Notes: a model not told the origin generated them from the sequence alone. DNA of 64,000 bases from Sphingomonas flavescens (GCF_030866745.1 NZ_CP133016.1:2156001-2220000), one strand, 5' to 3'. Shown: positions 8,198 to 17,156, counted from the stretch's first letter. Made by a program: numbers and translations.

Positions 8198-9057
8198 TGA
8201 GCGTCTCCCGATTTGCGCGGGCCGACCAGGCCGACGACCACCCCCTGCGGATCGGTTGCGTGCACCGAATATTCACCGCCCGGAATTGGCATCGGTTCGC
8301 TCGCGAGCGTTCCGCCGCCATTTCTGACCGCGGCGACGGCACGGTCGATGTCGTCGACCCCGATGTAGAAGGTCCAGCCGACGCCCGGATGCTGCGGCAG
8401 CTTGCGCATGATCGCGCCAATGCCGACGCCGTCGAACTGGATGAATTTGTAATCACCCATCTCGCCCATCGGCATCGCGCCTTGCTGCGTCCAGCCGAAA
8501 TGCTTCGTGTAAAATGCAATGGCACCGTCCTGGTCGCTGCTCGCCAGGTCGTTCCAGCGAACATGCTGCGGCTGGTCGACCGAAAAGACGTCGCTGGTGG
8601 CGTCAGGCTGATCGGCCGGCGGCGTCGGAGTCATGATGTAGAAGGGCGCACCCCAAGGGTCGGCCACCATCGCCATGCGGCCGACGCCCTCCATGTCATG
8701 GGCCGGCATCAGCGTCTTGCCGCCATCGGCCTCGATTGCGGCCAGCGTCTGATCGACGTTGCCGGCGTGGAGGTATCCGATCCAAGTGGGTTTGGCGCCA
8801 TGCGCGATCATGTCGTTCGTCAGCACCAGCACCCCGCCGGCAAAGCCGCCGTCGCTGCGGTTGATCATGCGATAGTCGACATCACCGCCACCGGGGACCG
8901 AATTGTGGTCGTCGATGTTCCAGCCGATCACGGCGTCGTAAAACTTCTTCGCGGACGCGGCGTCGGTCGTCATCAGTTCGTACCAAATGAAACCGCCAGG
9001 CCGGTTGCTCGGCGGGTCCTGAGGCGTAGACGCGTCTTGAGTGCGGACGTCAGACAT
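8194..9057 (-). CDS. Two-domain VOC (glyoxalase/bleomycin-resistance) protein
   Basis: A 287-residue protein with two VOC domains in tandem. The first begins GGFIWYELMTTDAASAKKFYDAVIGW and the second VRWNDLASSDQDGAIAFYTKHFGW, each followed by a GGG linker strand and an FxxxDPxG-type end (MVADPWGAPFYI, VHATDPQGVVVGL). This internal duplication is typical of the CFP30B-like group. The substrate is unknown. ATG 9057 is chosen because the domain begins about 20 residues later and upstream sequence is basic and unrelated. The stop overlaps the next VOC gene. Confidence 0.86.
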   Translation of the reverse strand: MSDVRTQDASTPQDPPSNRPGGFIWYELMTTDAASAKKFYDAVIGWNIDDHNSVPGGGDVDYRMINRSDGGFAGGVLVLTNDMIAHGAKPTWIGYLHAGNVDQTLAAIEADGGKTLMPAHDMEGVGRMAMVADPWGAPFYIMTPTPPADQPDATSDVFSVDQPQHVRWNDLASSDQDGAIAFYTKHFGWTQQGAMPMGEMGDYKFIQFDGVGIGAIMRKLPQHPGVGWTFYIGVDDIDRAVAAVRNGGGTLASEPMPIPGGEYSVHATDPQGVVVGLVGPRKSGDAQ

Positions 9058-9094
9058 TGTCGACTTCCTTTCGGTTGATTCAGGGGGAAAAGCC

Positions 9095-9841
9095 TTAAGC
9101 GCTGATCGGCGTCGCGGCCTGCGGATTTGCTTGCTGAGAAGACGTGTCGAGGATCTTCTCAAAGCCGCCCCAGAACATGCGCTGCATATTGAACGGCATT
9201 TCGCCTTCAGGCTTCATGCTCTCGTCCGCCATGATCTTGGCCCAGGCGTCGTCGCGGGCCTGCTTGTCCGGCCACTCGATGAACGAGAAGACGATGCCTT
9301 CACCGTCCTCGGCCTTCACCGCGCGGTAGAAGTCGGTGACTTCGCCGTGCGACACATCGTCACCATAGGCTTCGACCACGCGGGTGGCGCCGTGCTGCTG
9401 GAACACCTTCGCCATTTTCGCGGCCATCTGCTGATATTCGTCGCGCTTGGTGACCGGCACCACGAAGCCGTCGGCGTAGCTGCCGCCACCCGACCCTTCG
9501 TCGACGATCGCCTCGAAGCCGCCCATGATCATCCGTTTCCCGTCGAAGGGCATATCGATCGAGCCCATGCGCTCGTCGCTCATCATCTTCTCATTGGTGG
9601 CGTCGCGCGTCGCCCGGTCGGGATACTCGAACCAGGAGAAGACGATCCGCTCATCGGGCTTCGCCGCCACCGCCTTGCGGAAGTCAGTCACCTTGCCATC
9701 CTCGATGCTGCTCTCCCACGTCTCGACCATCCGGCGCACGCCGAGGTCTTGAACCAGCGGCGCAAAGGTCGCCGCGTGATGCTGATAGGCGTCCTTGTTC
9801 GCTTCCGGCACGGGCACGATGAAGCCTTCGAAGTAGGTCAT
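9095..9841 (-). CDS. Tandem DUF1428 (YbaA-like) protein
   Basis: A 248-residue protein made of two copies of the DUF1428/YbaA alpha-beta barrel family, each normally a standalone protein of about 120 residues. Copy one opens TYFEGFIVPVPEANKDAYQHHA and copy two SYADGFVVPVTKRDEYQQMA. Both contain a DFxxAV-AxxxE-IVFSxxEYPD-type strand and an MPFxxxRMxxGGFE ending. The function is unknown. It is separated by short gaps from its neighbours in the same array, and ATG 9841 has a GGGAGAGCAGCA leader giving a fair ribosome binding site. Confidence 0.85.
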   Translation of the reverse strand: MTYFEGFIVPVPEANKDAYQHHAATFAPLVQDLGVRRMVETWESSIEDGKVTDFRKAVAAKPDERIVFSWFEYPDRATRDATNEKMMSDERMGSIDMPFDGKRMIMGGFEAIVDEGSGGGSYADGFVVPVTKRDEYQQMAAKMAKVFQQHGATRVVEAYGDDVSHGEVTDFYRAVKAEDGEGIVFSFIEWPDKQARDDAWAKIMADESMKPEGEMPFNMQRMFWGGFEKILDTSSQQANPQAATPISA

Positions 9842-9854
9842 TGCTGCTCTCCCT

Positions 9855-10505
9855 TTATTGCGCCGGAACGGCGCTCTTCTCGAACATGGCAAGCTGCGCG
9901 GCCATCGCCTTTTTGAAGGCGGGCCGGTCCTTGCCGCGGCGAACGTAGTCGGCCAGCTTCGGGTGCTTGCCGAGGATATCATCAGGCGTGCCGTGCAGGA
10001 CGGCGACCATCATCAGATCGCCGACCGTGAACTGCTCCCCTTCGAGCCAGGGACCATCGCCGAGACCTTTCTCGAGGTCGGCCAGGCGCCGGTCGAGATC
10101 GGCGACCACCTTGTCGTGCCGCATCTTCGACCACGGCTGCTCGCGCTCGAAGACGTCGTTGATGACCACGGCCATGACGAATGGTTCGACGGAATTCAGC
10201 GCCGCGATCACCCACTGGATGGCCTGAGCGCGGGCTTCGGGATCGCTTGGCAGCAGATCGCCGCCGCGCTCCGCGATCCGCAGCACCATCGCGCCCGATT
10301 CGAAGCTCTCGCCATTCTCGTCGCGGTAGACGGGAACCTGGCCGAACGGTTGGCGGCAGCGATACTCGTCCGTCTTGGCGTCGCGGATTGTCTCGACCTC
10401 ATAGGTCTCGCCAATCTCTTCCAGCGCCCAGCGGGGCCGGAGGTCGCGCACGAAGCCGCGCGCAAATTCCGGCACCCATCCAAACGTCGTGATCGTAGGA
10501 GTCAT
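9855..10505 (-). CDS. Glutathione S-transferase family protein
   Basis: A 216-residue GST starting MTPTITTFGWVPEFARGFVRD. LRPRWALEEIGETYEVE, PFGQVPVYRDENGESFESGAMVLRIAE and the C-terminal GEQFTVGDLMMVAVLHG capping box are all present. It shares its arrangement with the GST at 6419-7078. The ATG is taken because it starts the domain 4 nt after the upstream stop region; longer readings would cover the upstream VOC gene in another frame. It is the second gene after the divergent HxlR promoter. Confidence 0.87.
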   Translation of the reverse strand: MTPTITTFGWVPEFARGFVRDLRPRWALEEIGETYEVETIRDAKTDEYRCRQPFGQVPVYRDENGESFESGAMVLRIAERGGDLLPSDPEARAQAIQWVIAALNSVEPFVMAVVINDVFEREQPWSKMRHDKVVADLDRRLADLEKGLGDGPWLEGEQFTVGDLMMVAVLHGTPDDILGKHPKLADYVRRGKDRPAFKKAMAAQLAMFEKSAVPAQ

Positions 10506-10509
10506 CTGT

Positions 10510-10953
10510 TTAGGCCTCCGCCGTTTCGACCGGATGCGCACCCTTGGCTGCGAACTCCGGATCCATCCACATCGGCGCCCACTGGTGACCGTCCGGATCC
10601 TCGAAATCGCGGCCATACATCGGTCCGCCTTTCGTCTGGTCTTCCTGGGAGACGTCGATCTTGCCGCCTGCGGCGCCCGCGGCGTCGGTAATCTGGTCGA
10701 CCTCCTCCGGGCTGTCGCAGGAAATGCAGAGCAGCACCTGACTGCTGTTGTTCGCGTCCGCAATCGGCTTGCGGGTGAACGTTGCGTAGAAGGGATGAGT
10801 AAGCAGCATGACTGAGATGGTGTCCGACAGCACCATCATGGCCGCGGCCTCATTGCTGAACTTCGGCTCGTTGCGAAAGCCGATCGCCCGATAGAACGCC
10901 TTCGATCGTTCCAAGTCCCGTACCGGCAAGTTCACGAAAATCATGCGCGACAT
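10510..10953 (-). CDS. VOC family protein (glyoxalase-like), first gene of the array
   Basis: A 147-residue single VOC domain: MSRMIFVNLPVRDLERSKAFYRAIGFR, SDTISVMLLTHPFYATF, and GGPMYGRDFEDPDGHQWAPMWMDP. The last stretch carries the usual metal-site Glu/Asp and His region of the fold. It has the clearest ribosome binding site of the array (AGGAGG, 5 nt before ATG). It is the promoter-proximal gene, divergent from the HxlR regulator, so it is the likely direct target of that regulator. The substrate is unknown. Confidence 0.87.
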   Translation of the reverse strand: MSRMIFVNLPVRDLERSKAFYRAIGFRNEPKFSNEAAAMMVLSDTISVMLLTHPFYATFTRKPIADANNSSQVLLCISCDSPEEVDQITDAAGAAGGKIDVSQEDQTKGGPMYGRDFEDPDGHQWAPMWMDPEFAAKGAHPVETAEA

Positions 10954-10975
10954 ATTTCCTCCTGCGACTCGACAG

Positions 10976-11020
10976 CTTGTTGTTTGGCTTGAGAAGTTAT
11001 AAATAGCAACCATGGAGTTA
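10976..11020. promoter_or_regulatory. Divergent promoter/operator region of the HxlR locus
   Basis: This AT-rich gap contains TATAAA (10998-11003) about 9 nt before the HxlR start codon, with CTTGTT about 16 nt further upstream as a weak -35. That would leave almost no 5' leader and there is no ribosome binding site, so the regulator may be made from a leaderless message. AGTTA occurs at 10995 and 11016, 21 bp or two helical turns apart, and flanks the start. This is a plausible operator for an autoregulated HxlR protein; it is inferred, not proven. Confidence 0.4.
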
Positions 11021-11689
11021 GAAAAAGTAACTAAGTTGCGGAAAGGGGACGACAAGCGCCGGTACGAGGATGCTTGCGGGTTGGCGCACGCGCTCGACCT
11101 GCTGGGTGAACGTTGGGCCATGCTGGTCCTGCGGGAATTGGCTTATGGACCGCGCCGGTTTTCAGGCCTTCGCCGTGACCTTCCGGGTATCAGTGCGAAC
11201 GTGCTGACCCAGCGGCTCAATGAGTTGGAAAGTCGCGGCCTTGTGCGTCGGACCCGCTTGCCTGCGCCGGCCTCGATCCAGGTTTACGAGGCGACGGAAT
11301 GGGGTTTGGAGGCGATCCCGACGATCGCCGCGCTCGGACGCTGGGCTGCGCGCAGCCCGTTACATGACCCCACCCTCAGCATGAGCCATGTGTCGCTGAT
11401 CATGTCGCTCCAAACGCTCATTTCGGAGGAGCGCGCACGAGGTTTCAATGTTCGCGTCGCCTTTCATCTCGGCGAGGCCAATTACGTGACGACGGTCCAG
11501 GACGGCGGGTTGACCGTCGAGCGGCGGGATTGCGACGATTGCGCGGTGACGTTCATCGGCCCGCCGACGGCCGTTGCCGCAGTGATCCACGGCGGCGCCC
11601 CCATGGATCTCATCCAGGTCGAGGGAGACTTGGCCTTGGCAAAACGTTTCATCACGCTCTTCCCGCTGCCGCCCAAGGTCGTCGTCTAA
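11012..11689 (+). CDS. HxlR-family transcriptional regulator
   Basis: A 225-residue regulator. The N-terminal winged helix reads ACGLAHALDLLGERWAMLVLRELAYGPRRFSGLRRDLPGISANVLTQRLNELESRGLVRR, the standard HxlR core with ISxxxLxQRLxxLExxGL. The C-terminal 110 residues form an extra domain (LIMSLQTLISEE to FITLFPLP) resembling the SCP2-like sensor domain found in some HxlR proteins, so a hydrophobic ligand is plausible. Being divergent from the VOC/GST array, it most likely regulates that array and itself. Confidence 0.88.
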   Translation: MELEKVTKLRKGDDKRRYEDACGLAHALDLLGERWAMLVLRELAYGPRRFSGLRRDLPGISANVLTQRLNELESRGLVRRTRLPAPASIQVYEATEWGLEAIPTIAALGRWAARSPLHDPTLSMSHVSLIMSLQTLISEERARGFNVRVAFHLGEANYVTTVQDGGLTVERRDCDDCAVTFIGPPTAVAAVIHGGAPMDLIQVEGDLALAKRFITLFPLPPKVVV

Positions 11690-11729
11690 AGATTGAGGCT
11701 CCGGCGGCCTTCGCTTACAGGCCCGAACA

Positions 11730-12734
11730 ATGACCGATCTTCCCAACAGCCAGCCCGAAAGCCGCGCCGAAACCCTGCTCGCCGCCCCCGATAAGATCGT
11801 GAAGGTGCGCGAGATGTTCGGGGTCGACTCGGACATGGAAGTGCCCGCCTTCAGCGAGGCCGACGAACGCGTCCCGGACCTCGACCCGACCTACGTCTTC
11901 GATCCAGACACGACGATGGCCGTGTGCGCCGGCTTCTCGAAAAACCGCCGCGTCATGGTTCAGGGTTATCATGGCACCGGCAAGTCGACCCACATCGAGC
12001 AGATCGCTGCGCGGTTGAACTGGCCGCTCATCCGCATCAACCTCGACGCGCACATCAGCCGCATCGACCTCGTCGGACGCGACGCAATCGTCCTCCGCGA
12101 CGGCCAGCAGGTAACTGAGTTCCGTGAGGGGCTTTTGCCCTGGGCACTGCAGCATCCGGTTGCGCTCGTGTTCGACGAATATGACGCCGGCCGCCCGGAC
12201 GTGATGTTCGTCATCCAGCGCGTGCTTGAGGCGGAAGGCAAGTTGACGCTGCTGGACCAGAATCGCGTGATCCGGCCGAACCCTTGGTTTCGTCTGTTTG
12301 CTACCACGAACACGGTAGGCCTCGGTGACACGACGGGTCTCTATCACGGCACCCAAGCGATCAACCAGGGCCAGATGGACCGCTGGAACATCGTCACGAC
12401 GCTGAATTATCTGCCCGCGGCAGTCGAAGCGCAGATCGTGCTCGCCAAGACCGGCGAATATGACGAGCCCGGCGGCAAGGCGACCGTCGACAAGATGATC
12501 AAGGTCGCTGAACTGTCGCGGCAAGGTTTCATCAACGGCGACATTTCCACGGTCATGAGCCCCCGCACCGTGATCAGCTGGGCGCAGAACGCGCACATCT
12601 TCGGTGACGTGGGTTACGCCTTCCGCGTCAGCTTCCTCAACAAGTGCGACGAATCCGAACGACCCCTGATTGCCGAATATTATCAGCGCGTGTTCGGTGA
12701 GGACCTGCCTGAGAGCGTTGTCGGCAAGGCATAA
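11730..12734 (+). CDS. cobS: Cobaltochelatase subunit CobS
   Basis: CobS is the AAA+ ATPase of the CobNST cobaltochelatase that inserts cobalt into hydrogenobyrinic acid diamide. The 334-residue protein has the CobS N-terminal segment ([17 protein letters not shown]), Walker [10 protein letters not shown] near residue 85, Walker [10 protein letters not shown] near residue 148, and sensor region [22 protein letters not shown]. It is full length. The companion CobT gene lies 1.9 kb downstream on the same strand, separated by an antisense metalloprotease gene; cobN is not in the window. Orphan CobST pairs are common in this group and may have another role. Confidence 0.94.
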   Translation: MTDLPNSQPESRAETLLAAPDKIVKVREMFGVDSDMEVPAFSEADERVPDLDPTYVFDPDTTMAVCAGFSKNRRVMVQGYHGTGKSTHIEQIAARLNWPLIRINLDAHISRIDLVGRDAIVLRDGQQVTEFREGLLPWALQHPVALVFDEYDAGRPDVMFVIQRVLEAEGKLTLLDQNRVIRPNPWFRLFATTNTVGLGDTTGLYHGTQAINQGQMDRWNIVTTLNYLPAAVEAQIVLAKTGEYDEPGGKATVDKMIKVAELSRQGFINGDISTVMSPRTVISWAQNAHIFGDVGYAFRVSFLNKCDESERPLIAEYYQRVFGEDLPESVVGKA

Positions 12735-12737
12735 GAA

Positions 12738-12769
12738 AAGGGCGCCGCCGATAGTTCGGCAGCGCCCTT
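12738..12769. terminator. Hairpin between convergent cobS and the protease gene
   Basis: AAGGGCGCCGCCGA and TCGGCAGCGCCCTT form a 13-bp stem with one mismatch and a TAGT loop, starting 4 nt after the cobS stop. A-rich sequence precedes it and a short T-rich stretch follows, so it can act as a bidirectional terminator for cobS and for the convergent protease gene. Confidence 0.75.
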
Positions 12770-12786
12770 CTGGAGAAATTGGTAGG

Positions 12787-14442
12787 TCAGACGCCGTAGA
12801 GAATGTCACCCGTGGCAACGTTACTGCCCAACACGTTCACAATCATGTCGAAGCTGCCGTTATGGTCGGTGTCGATCTGCAGCTGGTGCAGCGTCGCATT
12901 GAAAGACACGTACGCCGCGCTGGCGCCGGCTACCTTCGACAGATCGATCTTGTCCGCTCCGGACTGGAAATCCGTGATCGTGTCGATGGAGCCGTCTTTC
13001 GCGAAGACAAACACGTCATTGCCGGCGCCGCCGGTGAGGGTGTCGTTCCCTTCCCCGCCGATCAGCGTGTCGTTACCTTCGAAGCCCTGCAGAACGTCGT
13101 TGCCGCCCCGACCCTCGAGGCGGTTCGCGTATTCATTCCCCTGCAACAGATCGCGCGCGGAGCCACCGATCGCATTCTCGATAATGGTGCCATAGGCAAT
13201 CGACACATTATCGAACTGCGTGGCGCCGATGCCCCCCACGCCCGTATCGGCGGCAATGCGCGCCGAAACGATCGACTGCACGGCCGACTGCGCCTGTTGC
13301 AGGAAAGCATCCGTAAAATAGCCCGCCGGAAAAGACAGACCGTAAGCGGCATAATATTCGGTCCAATAAGCATTCACATGAGCGGCCGATGGCGCGCCGC
13401 CACCGATCGAGCTGAACGATCCTGCATGGAGGTTGATGTATTGCGAGACGTTGAAACCTGAAGCGTCGATCGTGTCGTTTCCGCCAGCGTCGTAGATCGA
13501 ATACATCGGATTCGGGTTCGCGTTGAAGTCGAACAGCGCGTTGCCCGCGGTCGAATTGAACCCGTACGTCGTCGCCCCCACGCGGGTCGTCGGGTCCGCC
13601 CCGTATTTTTCCTGGATGACGTAGATGTCGTGAAGCATTGGGGCTTGCGGGTAGTTCGCGCGGAAGCTGAAGCTGCTGACGGCGCCGGTCGATGTGTAGC
13701 TGATCGATCCCGGAACGACCCCTCCCAGATCCCAATTGATCGCGAGCTCGCGCGAATTTGTCCCGTTGAAATAGGACATGATCGAATATTGATACGTGTC
13801 CTGCGCATATTCCGCGTCGGTCGCGAAGGTCCCCGTCCCGTTGTAGGCGCCAGGATGCGACAGGCCGAGGGTGTGGCCGAGTTCGTGGATCAGCGTGGTG
13901 TTGCCGTACTGGCCATAGTGAAACAGCGAGTTCGACGGGTTGAGCGAGGGATCGGCGATGAAGACATCGCTCTGGAACGTGTAGCCCTTCCCCGGAACCG
14001 GGTAGTAGGCAAACGCCTGGGCCGGATCGCTGCTGTTCGCGAAGATGATGTCCGCGCCACGACCGTTGGTTTCCTTGAAACTTTGCGGGATCAGGTCATC
14101 CCAAAGCTGGATGGCGGCGCGCGCCGCGACCTGCTGATCGGCCGTGAACGGAGAATAATCGGTGCTGCCCGACAGCCCGTATTGCGGATTGTTGAAGAGT
14201 CCGGTGGCGTGAGGCAACGCATTGAAGGAGTAAGTGATGACCCCGTTGCTCGCATGCACCTCTCGACCCGTATCGAGGTGGCTGGTGACGCTTTCGTCGC
14301 CGGTCAACGGAAGGATCGGCTTGCGGTAGGTTCCGTAAGTCAGGCCCGCATAAGGGTCGAGACTAAATTCGACAGCATCCACGCCGGGCGGCGTCGGCTC
14401 GACAAATCTGTCTCCAGCCGAATCCTTGAGGTTCTTGGTCAT
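12787..14442 (-). CDS. Serralysin-type RTX zinc metalloprotease (M10)
   Basis: A 551-residue secreted protease of the serralysin group. HELGHTLGLSHPG near residue 190 is the zinc-binding motif and SIMSYFNG about 30 residues later is the Met-turn. The C terminus has about four nonapeptide RTX repeats (GRGGNDVLQ, GFEGNDTLI, GGEGNDTLT, GGAGNDVFV), followed by a DFQSGADKIDLS strand typical of the M10 C-terminal domain. There is no N-terminal signal peptide, as expected for type I secretion; no ABC exporter is nearby. The gene is antisense between cobS and cobT, an unusual insertion for that pair. Confidence 0.92.
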   Translation of the reverse strand: MTKNLKDSAGDRFVEPTPPGVDAVEFSLDPYAGLTYGTYRKPILPLTGDESVTSHLDTGREVHASNGVITYSFNALPHATGLFNNPQYGLSGSTDYSPFTADQQVAARAAIQLWDDLIPQSFKETNGRGADIIFANSSDPAQAFAYYPVPGKGYTFQSDVFIADPSLNPSNSLFHYGQYGNTTLIHELGHTLGLSHPGAYNGTGTFATDAEYAQDTYQYSIMSYFNGTNSRELAINWDLGGVVPGSISYTSTGAVSSFSFRANYPQAPMLHDIYVIQEKYGADPTTRVGATTYGFNSTAGNALFDFNANPNPMYSIYDAGGNDTIDASGFNVSQYINLHAGSFSSIGGGAPSAAHVNAYWTEYYAAYGLSFPAGYFTDAFLQQAQSAVQSIVSARIAADTGVGGIGATQFDNVSIAYGTIIENAIGGSARDLLQGNEYANRLEGRGGNDVLQGFEGNDTLIGGEGNDTLTGGAGNDVFVFAKDGSIDTITDFQSGADKIDLSKVAGASAAYVSFNATLHQLQIDTDHNGSFDMIVNVLGSNVATGDILYGV

Positions 14443-14601
14443 TGCTCACTCGCTCCCCTAACTAAAGTCCTGATCCTGAACACGAAATCAGCTACTTAGA
14501 CAGGCGAACGTGCAGGCGTGGCAGTTAAGAGTCAACCTAAGTTAACCATTTTCGGAATCCGCCCTTGGCCAGTGGACAAGCGCCCGACTAAAGCACGCCA
14601 A

Positions 14602-16422
14602 ATGGCCGATCGATCACCCCTCGATGACTTTCGCCGAGCGCTTGCTGGCGCGTCCCGAGCGATCGCCAGGGACGGCGATGTCGACGTCGTCTACGCGAAC
14701 GACTTCGGCGCTGGGTCCGGCAAGGTGGCGCGGGTGCCCTCGCCAGGAGCGGCTCTCGAACCTAAACTGGTCGCCGAGGCGCGCGGCGCAGCTGACGCAG
14801 TGGCTCTGCGACTTCGCTTCCATGACGCGGCGCTTCACTCCCGCCTTGCGCCGGCGGACATCGAGTCGCGCGCAGTGTTCGATGCGCTCGAAACGGCGCG
14901 CGTCGAGGCGCTGGGTGCGCGCGCGATGGCCGGCGTTCGCGATAACCTCGCGCGGCTGACTGAAGCGCGGGTAAGGGCCGACGCCATCGTTCGCGCCCGC
15001 AACGCCGAGGAAGTTCCGCTCTCTACGGCGGTTGGGCTTCTCGCCCGCGAGCGATTGACCGGCGCCGCGCCGCCGCGCGCCGCAAAGGCTGGGTTGGACC
15101 TCGTCGCGCCGTGGATCGAGGAGCGTGCGGCTGCCGAACTCGATGCGCTCGCGCTGACGCTCGACGATCAAGCCGCATTCGCAAACCTGTCGCGCCGGCT
15201 GCTGGAAGATCTAAACCTCGCCGCGGCGGAAGAGCCGACGGAAGACGAACCGGAGAATGCCGGTGACGACTCGGAGGGCGAGGACGGCGGCAGCGACGAC
15301 AAGCCCGAAGAAGGTGACGATGGAACGCCGGGCGGCGGTGATGCCGAGATGCGCGGCGAAGAAGTCGAGGACGAAAACGCGGACGGCGATTCCAGCGAGG
15401 AAATGGAAGCGGGGGAGGACGAATCCTCGGCTGGCGACGAGTTGAGCGAAAGCGTCTTCGCCGCCCCGAGCCGCCGCAATTGGGACCCCTCGCCGGAGAC
15501 CGACTACAAAGCTTTCACGACAAAGTTCGACGAGATCGTGGAGGCGCATGACCTGTGCGACGACGATGAACTCGGCCGTCTGCGCGCCTTTCTCGATCAG
15601 CAGATGGCGGGGTTGCAGAACGTGGTCACGCGTCTTGCCAACCGCCTGCAGCGGCGGTTGATGGCGCAGCAAGCGCGCAGCTGGGACTTCGATCAGGAAG
15701 AAGGCCTGCTCGACGCCGCGCGACTCGCCCGCGTGGTCATCAGCCCGGGGCATTCGCTCAGCTACAAGGTCGAGCGCGATACCGAGTTCAAGGATACGGT
15801 CGTCTCGCTGCTAATCGACAACAGCGGGTCCATGCGCGGCCGGCCGATCGCCATCGCGGCGATCTGCGCCGATATCCTCGCGCGAACGCTGGAACGCTGC
15901 GGTGTCGCGACCGAAGTCCTCGGGTTCACGACGCGCGGCTGGAAAGGCGGACAGAGCCGCGAAGCCTGGCTGTCGGCTGGGCGGCCACCAAGCCCGGGGC
16001 GCCTCAACGACCTTCGCCACATCGTCTACAAGCGTGCGGACGAGCCGTATCGCCACAGCCGCCGCAACCTCGGCCTGATGATGCGCGAGGGTCTGCTCAA
16101 GGAGAACATCGATGGCGAGGCGCTGCTCTGGGCGCACAACCGCCTCATTGCGCGGCCAGAAGAGCGCCGAATCCTGATGGTCATTTCCGACGGCGCGCCG
16201 GTTGACGATTCGACGGCTTCGGCCAACGGCGGCAGCTACCTCGAGCGACACCTGCGCCAGGTCATCGACTGGATCGAGAAGCGTTCGACCGTGGAGCTGA
16301 TTGCCATCGGCATAGGGCACGACGTGACCCGCTACTACAGTCGCGCCGTGACGATCATGGACGCGGATCAGCTTGCCGGGGCCATGGTCGAGCAGCTGGC
16401 GAGCCTGTTCGAAAGCCACTGA
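14602..16422 (+). CDS. cobT: Cobaltochelatase subunit CobT
   Basis: CobT pairs with CobS to form the ATP-driven motor for the cobalt chelatase. The 606-residue protein begins [14 protein letters not shown]. It has a helical N-terminal part, a very acidic low-complexity stretch (residues about 220-310, rich in Glu, Asp and Gly) and a C-terminal von Willebrand A domain with the MIDAS motif [12 protein letters not shown], then [10 protein letters not shown] and [13 protein letters not shown]. An upstream GTG in frame could add 28 residues, but ATG 14602 starts the conserved N terminus. It is downstream of the antisense protease gene. Confidence 0.92.
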   Translation: MADRSPLDDFRRALAGASRAIARDGDVDVVYANDFGAGSGKVARVPSPGAALEPKLVAEARGAADAVALRLRFHDAALHSRLAPADIESRAVFDALETARVEALGARAMAGVRDNLARLTEARVRADAIVRARNAEEVPLSTAVGLLARERLTGAAPPRAAKAGLDLVAPWIEERAAAELDALALTLDDQAAFANLSRRLLEDLNLAAAEEPTEDEPENAGDDSEGEDGGSDDKPEEGDDGTPGGGDAEMRGEEVEDENADGDSSEEMEAGEDESSAGDELSESVFAAPSRRNWDPSPETDYKAFTTKFDEIVEAHDLCDDDELGRLRAFLDQQMAGLQNVVTRLANRLQRRLMAQQARSWDFDQEEGLLDAARLARVVISPGHSLSYKVERDTEFKDTVVSLLIDNSGSMRGRPIAIAAICADILARTLERCGVATEVLGFTTRGWKGGQSREAWLSAGRPPSPGRLNDLRHIVYKRADEPYRHSRRNLGLMMREGLLKENIDGEALLWAHNRLIARPEERRILMVISDGAPVDDSTASANGGSYLERHLRQVIDWIEKRSTVELIAIGIGHDVTRYYSRAVTIMDADQLAGAMVEQLASLFESH

Positions 16423-16428
16423 TCCGGC

Positions 16429-17013
16429 ATGTGCAATCTCTACACGCAGACCAAGTCGATCGATGAGATCGCACAGCTTTTTCGCGATATCGGCATCCAG
16501 CTCACCTTTCCCGAGGGGGTGCCCAACCTGCAACCGCGCGACGTCGCCATCACCGATTCGGCGCCGATCGTGCGAATGACTGAGGGCGGCTTTCAGCTGG
16601 TCGTCCGGCGCTGGAGCTGGCCGGGACCGGGCGGCAAGCCCGTATACAATTATCGATCGGATGGGCGTGAGTTCACTAGCGGACGCTGCCTGATCCTGAC
16701 CGACGGTTTTTACGAATTCACCCAGCCGGACGATGCCGCACAGAAGCGGAAGGATCGCTGGCTGTTCACCAACCCTTCCGAGCCGATGATCGGGATCGCC
16801 GGGCTGTTCCGCACCGCGCCGGACGTGGGCGAGGCGTTCACGATGCTGACGACCGAGCCGGGGCCGGACGTTGCGCCTTATCACAGCCGCCAAGTCGCGG
16901 TTGTGGGCGACGCTGCGTGGAAGGACTGGCTCGATTACGGAACCTCGGCGCGCGATCTGTTGGGTCCGTTACCAGCCGGAACCCTCCAGGTTCAGCCGGC
17001 ACCGCGAACATAA
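16429..17013 (+). CDS. SRAP domain protein (HMCES/YedK-like)
   Basis: SRAP proteins form a covalent crosslink to abasic sites in single-stranded DNA through Cys2, which becomes exposed after Met removal. The 194-residue protein starts MCNLYTQT, so Cys2 is present. Also visible are PNLQPRDVAI (the position usually held by N-x-A-P), LILTDGFYEFTQP with the catalytic-site Glu, and PYHSRQVAVV replacing the canonical H-D-R-M-P region. It is somewhat divergent from E. coli YedK but the fold is clear. It starts 6 nt after the cobT stop, so it may be co-transcribed. Confidence 0.9.
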   Translation: MCNLYTQTKSIDEIAQLFRDIGIQLTFPEGVPNLQPRDVAITDSAPIVRMTEGGFQLVVRRWSWPGPGGKPVYNYRSDGREFTSGRCLILTDGFYEFTQPDDAAQKRKDRWLFTNPSEPMIGIAGLFRTAPDVGEAFTMLTTEPGPDVAPYHSRQVAVVGDAAWKDWLDYGTSARDLLGPLPAGTLQVQPAPRT

Positions 17014-17019
17014 AAAAAT

Positions 17020-17049
17020 GGCCCCAGCACAACTACGCGCGCTGGGGCC
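17020..17049 (-). terminator. Rho-independent terminator, probably for rpmB
   Basis: GGCCCCAGC and GCTGGGGCC make a perfect 9-bp stem. On the minus strand it is followed by ATTTTTTTA, so it is oriented for minus-strand transcription and most likely ends the rpmB transcript, about 170 bp beyond the rpmB stop. It lies only 7 nt past the stop of the convergent SRAP gene and may serve both. Confidence 0.75.
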
Positions 17050-17112
17050 CCCTCGTTACGCGACGCGAGGGAAAACGCCTGTCTCCAGGCATGACGGGGA
17101 AAAGGGGATAAA

Positions 17113-17129
17113 CCCCGTCCATGACGGGG
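17113..17129. repeat. Palindromic hairpin unit CCCCGTC-CAT-GACGGGG
   Basis: A perfect 7-bp stem with a 3-nt loop lies in the 205-bp gap between SRAP and rpmB. The 10-mer CATGACGGGG occurs here and again just upstream near 17088, so the unit is partly duplicated. It may be a member of a dispersed palindromic repeat family or a terminator element; only one clear copy is in this window. Confidence 0.35.
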
Positions 17130-17156
17130 CTTATGGGCGATTCGCGGCCAATGAAG

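Noticed and set aside
11690..11729. Cobalamin riboswitch before cobS
   Set aside because: Only 40 bp separate cobS from the upstream stop, too short for the riboswitch, and no B12-box is visible.
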